Positions 1 through 5,439 of a stretch of 5,439 nucleotides of DNA are shown piece by piece. Positions within the stretch are counted from its first letter, which is position 1. Each line of letters begins with the position of its first letter. The position numbers were made by a program, and so were the translations under genes. Under the pieces are notes generated by a model that saw only the letters and a program-made list of their open reading frames with translations, was not told the origin of the DNA and made no database searches. This stretch comes from Clostridia bacterium (GTDB lineage Bacteria; Bacillota; Clostridia; Peptostreptococcales; Anaerovoracaceae). The DNA is taken from contig JAKSSJ010000061.1 of assembly GCA_024403215.1 (NCBI GenBank), forward strand, positions 1-5,439, given 5' to 3'.

Positions 1-118
1 CCTCTACTCTCTTTTTTAAATCTGCAAACCATTCTTTTTGATGTGCAGATGCTTCTGCAGTTGCCTTAAGTTTTTTGACAGCTGATGATTTTGATTGTTC
101 TTTAATATTCTCACCCAT
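1..118 (-). CDS. 2-hydroxyacyl-CoA dehydratase family protein, second subunit (N-terminus only)
   Basis: Partial gene: the first 39 codons are visible and the rest lies beyond the left edge. The peptide starts MGENIKEQSKSS and continues as a lysine-rich, charged and probably helical segment with AEASAHQKEWF at residues 21-31. The start is well supported. ATG begins at 118 and shares one base with the TAA stop of the upstream gene (TAATG), and an AAGGAG ribosome binding site lies at 132-127, 8 bases upstream. This arrangement points to translational coupling and a 1:1 complex. Dehydratases of this family are heterodimers of two related subunits encoded side by side, and the helical lead with the HQKEWF pattern resembles the N-terminus of such partners as I remember them. 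The identification therefore rests on position plus a short weak match. The cluster cysteines would lie outside the window, so catalytic competence cannot be judged. Confidence 0.6.
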   Translation of the reverse strand, partial: MGENIKEQSKSSAVKKLKATAEASAHQKEWFADLKKRVE

Positions 119-1275
119 TACTTTATCTCCTTGGCAAATGCGGATAATTTTTCTTCAAGTGTTTCGTTCTTTTCAACTGGCCACTGCATCTTGAAAAGTC
201 CTAATGTTTTAATATCTCTGCTTTCTAAGCTTTCCTTTTGAGAAGGATAATCCCAGCTTGCAGCTTCTTCATAAATATTTGTGTAGAAGATTACGCCGTT
301 TGCTTTGCAGGAATCAACCTCTCTATTAAGAGCATCAACTCTCTGGCTAACAAAGGCCTTCTTGCTTGAGAACTCCCTAAGCATATAGCAATCAACAAGT
401 CCTCTAATTGGTGTGTAATCAAGATTGAAATCTCTATCATAAACTCTTGCACCCCAATCATGATCTTCTGATACAACATTCATGCCAGCAGCTTCAATCT
501 TTTCATAAAGCTTTGTGTTCTCCTGATTTGAACCTGTAAGGAAGACCTTCTTAAGACCAGTCTCTGGCCAAGACTTAGCGTCTTCATAAAGATCATTAAC
601 AAGCTTTGTGTGTTCTTCTTTATTCATAAAGAATCCAGAACCAATAGCAACCATTGCCTCAGATCCTGTAATCTTATTTTCATTTCTAAGCTCTTGCAGC
701 TTTCTAAGTGCTGCCTTGTTTTCATTGCAAACTTTTGCAGCAGCAAGAAGATCTTCATTAGTAATCTTACGTCCTGCCCACTTCTCGAGCTGCTCCCAGA
801 AAATTTTAAGTGTGAGCTCATTTCTATCCTGGTGCATTCTATTTCTTGTAAAGAGCCAATCGATAAATGCAATGTCTGGAATATTTCTTTCTGGTTCTAC
901 TCTTTTGAGCTCTCTAAGATAGAGGAAAGTACGAATTACAACGTCTGTGCTGTTTGAAACAACAATAGCATCTGATAAATCGCCATAGGTACCATCAATT
1001 AATTTCTCAAATGTTGAACGAATTACTGGGTCGAAAGCATATTCAAGGTACTTATTTGTAAGTACAAGCTCTTTTTCCTCATCAGCATAAACCTTTATTT
1101 GGGCCATACCAGCAGCAAGACAAAGCTCCTCTGGAACGTCAGTTCCAAGGGCTGCAATTACCTTTTTTTCAGCTTTTTTGCAGGAAACTGCATATTCTTC
1201 CCTGTTTTCGTAGGCATTTTTAAGCTTTTTGAAGGCTTCTGATGCCATAGCGCAAGTTCTAATTCCCACTTGCAT
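118..1275 (-). CDS. 2-hydroxyacyl-CoA dehydratase (HgdB/FldC/BcrC-like) family subunit lacking the usual cluster cysteines
   Basis: A 385-residue protein, close to the roughly 375 residues usual for FldC/HadC-type subunits. Family landmarks are visible in order: VPEEL...AAGM at 47-57, a Rossmann-like strand ending in VVSNSTD at 105-111, GSGFFMNKEEHTKLVNDL at 212-229, KKVFLTG at 242-248, and ANGVIF at 325-330 followed by DYP at 342-344. Characterised members are cytoplasmic; with a partner subunit and an ATP-driven activator they remove water from 2-hydroxyacyl-CoA, or they reduce benzoyl-CoA. In those enzymes cysteines in the PEE, 'CD' and post-GVIF motifs hold a [4Fe-4S] cluster. Here these places are non-cysteine (44-47 GTDV, T110, Y335/E336); the only cysteines are 8, 32, 52, 183, 296 and 323. 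A non-catalytic, structural or repurposed role is therefore possible, and the substrate is unknown. The start at 1275 is preferred over the in-frame ATG at codon 10, because only the former has a ribosome binding site. It is the first gene of its operon and is coupled to the next by TAATG. No activator gene is in the window. Confidence 0.85.
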   Translation of the reverse strand: MQVGIRTCAMASEAFKKLKNAYENREEYAVSCKKAEKKVIAALGTDVPEELCLAAGMAQIKVYADEEKELVLTNKYLEYAFDPVIRSTFEKLIDGTYGDLSDAIVVSNSTDVVIRTFLYLRELKRVEPERNIPDIAFIDWLFTRNRMHQDRNELTLKIFWEQLEKWAGRKITNEDLLAAAKVCNENKAALRKLQELRNENKITGSEAMVAIGSGFFMNKEEHTKLVNDLYEDAKSWPETGLKKVFLTGSNQENTKLYEKIEAAGMNVVSEDHDWGARVYDRDFNLDYTPIRGLVDCYMLREFSSKKAFVSQRVDALNREVDSCKANGVIFYTNIYEEAASWDYPSQKESLESRDIKTLGLFKMQWPVEKNETLEEKLSAFAKEIK

Positions 1276-1308
1276 TCACTCTCCTCTCTATATTAAAATG
1301 TATGTACT
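1270..1308. promoter_or_regulatory. Divergent control region between dehydratase genes and PucR-type regulator
   Basis: Only 33 bases (1276-1308) separate the two divergent start codons, so the promoters must overlap each other and reach into coding sequence. On the plus strand, TAAAAT at 1294-1299 is a 5/6 match to a -10 box, with a poor TTGCAT at 1270-1275 as a possible -35 (18-base spacer). This would place transcription starts only a few bases before the regulator ATG. On the minus strand, TTTAAT (1297-1292) is also a 5/6 -10 match, but there is no recognisable -35 at 16-18 bases. The AT-rich sequence makes chance matches likely, so the region is well supported as a control region but the exact boxes are not. 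Confidence 0.35.
1280..1286 (-). promoter_or_regulatory. Ribosome binding site deciding the start of the dehydratase-family gene
   Basis: Read on the minus strand this is GAGGAGA, with AGGAG ending 5 bases before the ATG at 1275. The alternative in-frame ATG at codon 10 has no purine-rich Shine-Dalgarno sequence upstream, so the longer 385-residue product is chosen. Confidence 0.75.
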
Positions 1309-1321
1309 ATGAATAGTTACA
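1303..1321. repeat. Near-perfect inverted repeat over the regulator start codon; candidate operator
   Basis: TGTACTAT at 1303-1310 faces ATAGTTACA at 1313-1321 around a 2-base centre. The inner ACTAT/ATAGT arms are perfect, and the outer arms match if one extra T in the right arm is allowed. The ATG of the regulator (1309-1311) lies in its middle. The element also sits just upstream of the candidate minus-strand -10 box at 1297-1292. A dimeric regulator bound here could block its own gene and act at the -35 position of the dehydratase promoter. No known PucR-family consensus is being matched; this is inferred from symmetry and position only. Confidence 0.35.
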
Positions 1322-2517
1322 TTCCTTCTGCTCTAATGCAGCATCTAAATAAGAATCTCGTAAATACCCATCCAAGCAAGGATCCTGTTTCGTATTTATC
1401 AAGAGGCATAAAACTGCTTGATAAAAAGGATCATATTCATGATGGTTATCTTTACGTTGGAAAAGCAAATGATTTAAAAGCTGTGCTATCAAAGGATAGC
1501 GAGATAGCAAAACCTATTTGCGTAGTTAGCGCCGGCAGATGCGAATTCTTTAATGACAAGAATCCTATTCCAGAGCAGCTGTTCCTTATAGAAACAAATT
1601 TAGATTTAATTCCTTTATATAATCTGACTCAGGATTGTTATCATAGAACAGTTAACCAAAAGCCTACCAAGCCTGGCGAGCTGTTTCTTAATAACGCCTT
1701 TCAGAATCTTTTAACAGACATTCTTGATTCAAGAGTAACAGACTCTGATGAAATAAAAAAATATCTGGTTAAAAACAACCTTGATACTTCTTCATATTTT
1801 AGACTGTATGCACTGCGCTTTAACAGCACAACTCATACGGGTTCTATTGCTTGGAATTATTTATTATCTACTATGCAGCAGATCTTCCCTTCCTCTTACA
1901 CTGCAACTTATTCAGATGCAATTGTAATCTTGGATAGAAATGCAAATAAAAATCCAAACTTTAAAGTAAATGAAGAAGCAATAAGACCACTACTTGAACA
2001 GTATGATGGTTACTTTGGTGTTGGCAATATTTGCGGACACCTTGTTTCAATACCTGCAGTATATAGCCAAATCATGGCTGGTATTAACTACGGTATAGAA
2101 ATAGATCCTAAGGAAAGAATCTATTACTACGAAGATTATGCAATGTATCAGCTTGTTGAATTGGCATTGGAAGCAGCAAACAGAGGCATGCACACAAGAA
2201 ATCCAATTCACCTCATGAACAACGAAGCCGTATCACTTCTTGAGCACGATGCAAGGCATAATGACAACCTGCTATCAGTACTCGATTGTTACCTATTGCA
2301 TAATTGTAATCTTAAAGAAACTTCTGATGCATTATTCATTCATAGAAATACTTTAAGAAATAAGCTGGACAAGATTGAACAAGTTATGGGCTGCCAGCTA
2401 GGAAACCCTAATCTTGAAGAACGTCTGCGTTTCAGCTGTACAACCTATAGGTACATGACTAAAGTACTTAAGGCCGACCCGCTAAAACTCAGACGTAATT
2501 CGGAACAACCTGATTAG
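1309..2517 (+). CDS. PucR/CdaR-family transcriptional regulator
   Basis: A 402-residue cytoplasmic DNA-binding protein. The C-terminal helix-turn-helix typical of the PucR family is clear at about 320-361: LLSVLDCYLLHNCNLKETSD followed by ALFIHRNTLRNKLDKIEQVMG. The NCNL...A..LFIHRNTLR..L.KIE pattern is the family hallmark. The middle (about 160-290) contains the strand and helix pattern of the CdaR GGDEF-like domain, including YSDAIVILDR and GYFGVGNICG, without catalytic GGDEF residues. The N-terminal 130 residues are a probable ligand-sensing region of unknown specificity. Family members control purine, amino acid, sugar-acid or GABA catabolism, often from a gene next to their targets; here the divergent dehydratase pair is the likely target. 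There is no Shine-Dalgarno sequence before the ATG at 1309, unlike the neighbouring genes. ATGs at 1298 and 1302 hit stops within a few codons, and codon 10 (ATG) also has no ribosome binding site. The stop lies in a hairpin shared with the convergent transporter gene. Confidence 0.88.
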   Translation: MNSYIPSALMQHLNKNLVNTHPSKDPVSYLSRGIKLLDKKDHIHDGYLYVGKANDLKAVLSKDSEIAKPICVVSAGRCEFFNDKNPIPEQLFLIETNLDLIPLYNLTQDCYHRTVNQKPTKPGELFLNNAFQNLLTDILDSRVTDSDEIKKYLVKNNLDTSSYFRLYALRFNSTTHTGSIAWNYLLSTMQQIFPSSYTATYSDAIVILDRNANKNPNFKVNEEAIRPLLEQYDGYFGVGNICGHLVSIPAVYSQIMAGINYGIEIDPKERIYYYEDYAMYQLVELALEAANRGMHTRNPIHLMNNEAVSLLEHDARHNDNLLSVLDCYLLHNCNLKETSDALFIHRNTLRNKLDKIEQVMGCQLGNPNLEERLRFSCTTYRYMTKVLKADPLKLRRNSEQPD

Positions 2518-2525
2518 AGGTTGTT
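2504..2525 (+). terminator. Hairpin at the convergent gene ends, likely terminator of the regulator gene
   Basis: AACAACCT (2504-2511) and AGGTTGTT (2518-2525) form a perfect 8-bp stem around a 6-base loop, GATTAG. On the plus strand it is followed by the fairly U-rich TAATTCTTTAACTCTC, so it may terminate the regulator transcript, though the stem is short and not G+C rich. On the minus strand the downstream sequence begins CCGAATTACG with no U tract, so it is a poor intrinsic terminator for the transporter operon. Both convergent stop codons (TAG at 2515-2517 plus, TAA at 2516-2514 minus) sit in the loop. Confidence 0.55.
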
Positions 2526-3482
2526 TAATTCTTTAACTCTCTTGCATGCAACAAAGTGATTTGGTGCAAGCTCTTCAAGTTGTGGAGTGCCGTTGAAGCA
2601 CTCTTCTGTTGCATATGGACATCTTACTGCAAATCTGCAAGCATCAGGTGGATTAATTGGGGAAGCAAGTTCTCCTTTTAATAACATTCTCTGCTTCTTT
2701 TCCTTGATAGAAGGAATTGGAATAGCAGAAAGAAGTGCCTTTGTGTATGGATGCCATGTGTGCTCAAACAATTCATCTGTTGGAGCCTTCTCAATCATCT
2801 GACCAAGATACATTACAGAAATGTGGTCTGAAATATGTCTTACTACTGACAGATCGTGAGTAATAAAGATATATGCCATACCAAGTTCTTTCTGAAGATC
2901 TTGGAGAAGGTTAAGAATCTGAGCCTGAATAAGTACATCGAGGGCAGATACTGGCTCGTCGCAAATAATCATCTTTGGATTAAGAGCAAGAGCTCTTGCA
3001 ACACCAATTCTTTGTCTTCTACCACCATCAAGCTCGTGTGGATATGTTTCTGCAAGTCTTGATGCAAGACCTACTGTATCCATGAGTTCTGCAACTCTCT
3101 TATTTAATGCTTCCTTATCTCCTTTGTAAACGTTATGAATAAGAAGTGGCTCAGCAATCTGCTGGCTAACGCTCATTCTTGGGTTTAAAGAAGAAAGAGG
3201 ATCTTGGAAAATCATCTGCATCTTTGGACGAAGTTCAAAGAATTTCTTTTGGTCAATCTTTGAAATATCTTCTCCATCGAAAACCATCTTTCCACTTGTT
3301 GGAGATGTAAGGTGAAGAATAGTCTTACCAAGTGTGGACTTACCGCAACCTGATTCTCCTACAACACCTAATGTTTCTCCCTTATCAAGTGTAAGTGATA
3401 CATCATCTACAGCATGAAGCATTCCGTCAGGAACCATAAAGTATTTTTTAAGATGTTCTATTTGAAGTAATTCATCAGCCAT
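2514..3482 (-). CDS. Oligopeptide/dipeptide ABC transporter ATP-binding protein, OppF/DppF-like
   Basis: A 322-residue cytoplasmic ATPase, normal length for OppF/DppF. It pairs with the OppD-like ATPase to power solute import through two permeases. Motifs in order: Walker A GESGCGKS (42-49), Q-loop Q93 in IFQDPLSSLNP, signature LDGGRRQR (151-158), Walker B MIICDEP (171-177, with D175 and catalytic E176), D-loop SALD, and H-loop H209 in FITHDLSVV. The C-terminal oligopeptide-transporter extension follows from HPYTKALLSAIP (244-255), with cysteines 282, 288, 295 and 313 in the usual spacing. The LDGG variant of LSGG is familiar in OppF-type proteins and is not a defect. The start is one base after the OppD-like stop (TAAAATG), with GGGAGG at 3497-3492 as ribosome binding site 9 bases upstream. 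It is the last gene of the transporter operon and its 3' end overlaps the convergent regulator gene by 4 bases. Substrate specificity cannot be read from an ATPase. Confidence 0.93.
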   Translation of the reverse strand: MADELLQIEHLKKYFMVPDGMLHAVDDVSLTLDKGETLGVVGESGCGKSTLGKTILHLTSPTSGKMVFDGEDISKIDQKKFFELRPKMQMIFQDPLSSLNPRMSVSQQIAEPLLIHNVYKGDKEALNKRVAELMDTVGLASRLAETYPHELDGGRRQRIGVARALALNPKMIICDEPVSALDVLIQAQILNLLQDLQKELGMAYIFITHDLSVVRHISDHISVMYLGQMIEKAPTDELFEHTWHPYTKALLSAIPIPSIKEKKQRMLLKGELASPINPPDACRFAVRCPYATEECFNGTPQLEELAPNHFVACKRVKELNNL

Positions 3483-3483
3483 T

Positions 3484-4539
3484 TTACTTTACCTCCCCTT
3501 CCTCTGCTTTTGCTTTAAGCTGTGCATCAATGTCTTCTTGCTTCATATATTTAACGCACTTTACAAGGTGACCTGGTTCAACTTCAACTGTAACTGGATC
3601 AACAATCTTGCAGCAATCCTGTCTTTCTGGACATCTATCGCAGAATGAGCAGTGCGTTGGAAGATTCATTGGGTCTGTTACAAGACCTTCAATTGAATTA
3701 AGTCTATCTACCTTCTTATCAAGGCTTGGAAGTGCATTAAATAATGCAAGTGTATATGGATGCTTTGGATTATTGAAGATATGTTCTGCTGTACCATACT
3801 CTACAACTTCTCCTGCGTAAATTACTGCAACCTTATCGCAAACTTCTGCAACAACACCAAGGTCATGTGTAATCATAAGTGTTGCTGTGTTGAACTTCTT
3901 CTGAAGCTCTCTCATAAGGTCTAGTACCTGAGCCTGAATTGTTACGTCAAGTGCTGTTGTTGGTTCGTCTGCAATAAGAAGTCTTGGGTTGCAGGCAAGT
4001 GCCATAGCAATAACAATTCTTTGTTTCATACCACCTGAGAACTGGTGTGGGTATTCGTTATATCTTGCGCCTGGAATACCTACTGTTTCCATCATCTCAA
4101 TGGCACGTTGTTTAGCTTCTTCTTTTGTAACCTTATTGTGAAGTAATACTACTTCTGCAATTTGGTCTCCAACGTAGATTACAGGGTTAAGTGCGGACAT
4201 TGGGTCTTGGAAAATCATACCCATAGTACCACCACGGTACCTTCTCATCATTACGTCGTTCTTTTTAATATCTCTTTTCTTTCTTGATGTTGTAACAATG
4301 TTTTCACCATCAAGAAGAACTTCACCTTGGATTACGTGACCAGCCTGTGGAAGAAGACCCATTGTTGTTAAAGCAATAGTTGTCTTTCCTGCACCTGTTT
4401 CACCTACAAGTCCAAGTGTTTCTGATTCATAAACTTTAAAGCTGATGTTGTTTACGGCTTCTGCAACACCATCTTGAGTTTCATAATGTACTACTAAGTT
4501 CTTAAGCTCGAGTACAGGTGTTCTTTCTTCACTCATCAT
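3484..4539 (-). CDS. Oligopeptide/dipeptide ABC transporter ATP-binding protein, OppD/DppD-like
   Basis: A 351-residue cytoplasmic ATPase, partner of the OppF-like protein. Motifs: Walker A GETGAGKT (46-53), Q-loop Q111 in IFQDPMSALNP, signature FSGGMKQR (167-174), Walker B LLIADEP (187-193, D191 and E192), D-loop TALD, and H-loop H225 in MITHDLGVV. These are complete, so it should hydrolyse ATP. The C-terminal extension begins at HPYTLALFNALP (260-271) and carries cysteines 297, 300, 303, 309, 310 and 328. A [4Fe-4S] cluster is known in this region of at least one DppD relative, so a cluster here is possible but not shown. The FSGGMKQR signature with an intact E192 separates it from the LDGG-type OppF-like partner. 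A strong AAGGAGG site at 4551-4545 overlaps the stop of the permease gene. The start is a double ATG at 4539 and 4536. The second has the more usual 8-base spacing, so the true start could be either. A lysine- and glutamate-rich tail (332-351) ends the protein. Confidence 0.93.
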   Translation of the reverse strand: MMSEERTPVLELKNLVVHYETQDGVAEAVNNISFKVYESETLGLVGETGAGKTTIALTTMGLLPQAGHVIQGEVLLDGENIVTTSRKKRDIKKNDVMMRRYRGGTMGMIFQDPMSALNPVIYVGDQIAEVVLLHNKVTKEEAKQRAIEMMETVGIPGARYNEYPHQFSGGMKQRIVIAMALACNPRLLIADEPTTALDVTIQAQVLDLMRELQKKFNTATLMITHDLGVVAEVCDKVAVIYAGEVVEYGTAEHIFNNPKHPYTLALFNALPSLDKKVDRLNSIEGLVTDPMNLPTHCSFCDRCPERQDCCKIVDPVTVEVEPGHLVKCVKYMKQEDIDAQLKAKAEEGEVK

Positions 4540-4544
4540 CTGTA

Positions 4545-4551
4545 CCTCCTT
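4545..4551 (-). promoter_or_regulatory. Ribosome binding site of the OppD-like gene, overlapping the permease stop
   Basis: On the minus strand this reads AAGGAGG and shares one A with the TAA stop of the permease gene (4553-4551). It lies 5 bases from the first ATG (4539) and 8 from the second (4536), leaving the exact start open by one codon. The tight packing indicates one transcript and coupled translation. Confidence 0.75.
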
Positions 4552-5439
4552 TACTTAAGACGTGGGTCAAGAGCATCTCTTAAACCATCACCAAACATGT
4601 TCAGTGCAAGTACTGTGATCATTACTGCAACACCAGGGAAGATGAGGATGTATGGTGCTGAGGAAAGATAAGCCTTACCTCCTGCAAGCATAGCGCCCCA
4701 TTCTGGAAGTGGTTCTGGAATACCAAGACCAATGTAGCTAAGTGATGATACAGTAAGAATTGCTGTAGCAACAGAGAATGTAACGGCTGTAAGAATAGGA
4801 CCAATTGCGTTTGGAAGCATGTACTTAAGAAGCTGTCTTCTTGAGCTTGCACCCATAGCCTTTGCGGATTCAATATAGTCGTTTCTCTTTACTGTAAGAA
4901 TTGAAGCTCTTACAACTCTGGCTCTTGCTGGCATTGTAGAAACTGCAATAGCAATTACAAGGTTTCTAATACCTCCGCCCAATGTTGCAGATACTGCAAT
5001 TGCAAGAAGCATTGATGGGATGGATTGGAAGATATCCATTATTCTCATGATTATGTTATCTACTTTACCACCGCAGTATGCAGCGACAGCACCTAAAGTA
5101 CCACCAATTGCAAATGCAACGATTACGCATAAGAATCCAATAGGAATTGAAATTCTTGTTCCGTAGAGTACTCTTGAGAAAATATCTCTACCAAAGTTAT
5201 CAGTACCAAATGGGAACTCTGCGCAAGGCTTTTGAAGAAGATGATCATAGTCTTGTACATCATATCCATGTGGAATTACATAAGGTGCAAATACTGCGAG
5301 TAATAAGAGCAGTATTATAATAACCATTCCGACAACTGCGAGTTTATTTCTGATAAGTCTCTTCCAAGCTTCTTTAGCTGGAGAACTCTTCTTTTGCTTG
5401 CCATGGTTTCTTGCAAGTTCTTTTGCTTTTTTAGCCTCG
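4551..5439 (-). CDS. Oligopeptide/dipeptide ABC transporter permease, OppC/DppC-like (5' end outside window)
   Basis: Inner-membrane permease of the Opp/Dpp family, 295 codons visible. The reading frame stays open to the right edge, so the ATG at 5327 is an internal methionine and not the start. The 37 codons before it read as a basic cytoplasmic lead ending SPAKEAWKRLIRNKLAVVG, the usual OppC sequence before transmembrane helix 1, and no other in-frame ATG lies within them. Landmarks, numbered from the methionine at 5327: first helix (1-19), FPFGTDNFGRDIFSRVLYG (38-56) in the first periplasmic segment, a helix at 61-85, helices near 103-131, the cytoplasmic EAA loop ESAKAMGA...LPN (153-173) that contacts the ATPases, then helices around 176-202 and 222-245, and the typical GDGLRDALDPRLK end. 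It needs a second permease (OppB/DppB-like) and a substrate-binding protein, expected to the right of the window. It is 11 bases from the OppD-like gene. Confidence 0.93.
   Translation of the reverse strand, partial: EAKKAKELARNHGKQKKSSPAKEAWKRLIRNKLAVVGMVIIILLLLLAVFAPYVIPHGYDVQDYDHLLQKPCAEFPFGTDNFGRDIFSRVLYGTRISIPIGFLCVIVAFAIGGTLGAVAAYCGGKVDNIIMRIMDIFQSIPSMLLAIAVSATLGGGIRNLVIAIAVSTMPARARVVRASILTVKRNDYIESAKAMGASSRRQLLKYMLPNAIGPILTAVTFSVATAILTVSSLSYIGLGIPEPLPEWGAMLAGGKAYLSSAPYILIFPGVAVMITVLALNMFGDGLRDALDPRLK

Noticed and set aside
608..957. Two plus-strand open frames of 104 and 115 codons opposite the dehydratase gene
   Set aside because: They are antisense to a well-supported gene, overlap each other in different frames, show no ribosome binding site or family motif, and have composition typical of complementary-strand shadows.
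1246..1248. Codon 10 ATG of the dehydratase-family gene as its start
   Set aside because: No Shine-Dalgarno sequence precedes it, whereas GAGGAGA is well placed before the ATG at 1275.
1298..1316. ATGs at 1298 and 1302 as alternative starts or a leader peptide before the regulator
   Set aside because: Both frames end within about five codons (ATG TAT GTA CTA TGA and ATG TAC TAT GAA TAG) and have no ribosome binding site, so a real leader peptide cannot be supported.
3007..3030. LDGGRRQR signature in the OppF-like ATPase as a sign of an inactive ATPase
   Set aside because: The LDGG variant recurs in OppF-type proteins, and Walker A, Walker B glutamate, Q-loop and H-loop are intact.
4622..4873. 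Minus-strand open frame of 83 codons inside the permease gene in another frame
   Set aside because: It lies wholly within the OppC-like coding region, whose frame carries the EAA loop and membrane helices. The out-of-frame peptide is leucine/glutamine-rich with no domain.
5325..5327. ATG at 5327 as the start of the permease
   Set aside because: The frame stays open to the window edge and the upstream codons encode the normal basic lead and start of helix 1 (KRLIRNKLAVVG). Starting at 5327 would cut into the first membrane segment, and there is no Shine-Dalgarno sequence there.

Overview
The window looks like a chromosomal stretch from an AT-rich, probably obligately anaerobic bacterium. The best fit is a Clostridia-type member of the Bacillota. 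The reasons are a 2-hydroxyacyl-CoA dehydratase family pair (a family of strict anaerobes), strong AGGAGG-type ribosome binding sites, and the style of the Opp/Dpp ATPases. A low-G+C anaerobe from another phylum cannot be excluded from this sequence alone.

Layout. Positions 1-1275 (minus strand) hold two genes of the benzoyl-CoA reductase/2-hydroxyacyl-CoA dehydratase family. The first is complete (385 codons). The second is only its first 39 codons before the window edge. They are joined by a one-base TAATG stop/start overlap. Positions 1309-2517 (plus strand) encode a PucR/CdaR-type transcription regulator, transcribed divergently from the dehydratase pair across a 33-base gap. Positions 2514-5439 (minus strand) hold the last three genes of an oligopeptide/dipeptide (Opp/Dpp) ABC transporter operon: a permease whose 5' end is outside the window, then the OppD-like and OppF-like ATPases. 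The OppF-like gene converges on the regulator gene, and the two coding regions overlap by 4 bases inside a perfect 8-bp hairpin.

How they may work together (inference). The transporter would import a short peptide or a similar solute. The PucR-like protein would sense a ligand and control the divergent dehydratase-like genes and perhaps its own gene, through a near-palindrome that covers its start codon. The dehydratase-like pair would act on a CoA thioester or similar compound, but this is uncertain. The complete subunit has no cysteine at the positions where this family normally holds its [4Fe-4S] cluster, so it may not be a conventional dehydratase subunit. This cysteine-poor subunit, coupled to a second family member and placed beside a PucR regulator and a peptide transporter, is the most unusual content of the window.

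There is no stretch longer than 300 bases without a gene. No tRNA, rRNA, CRISPR array or mobile element was seen.
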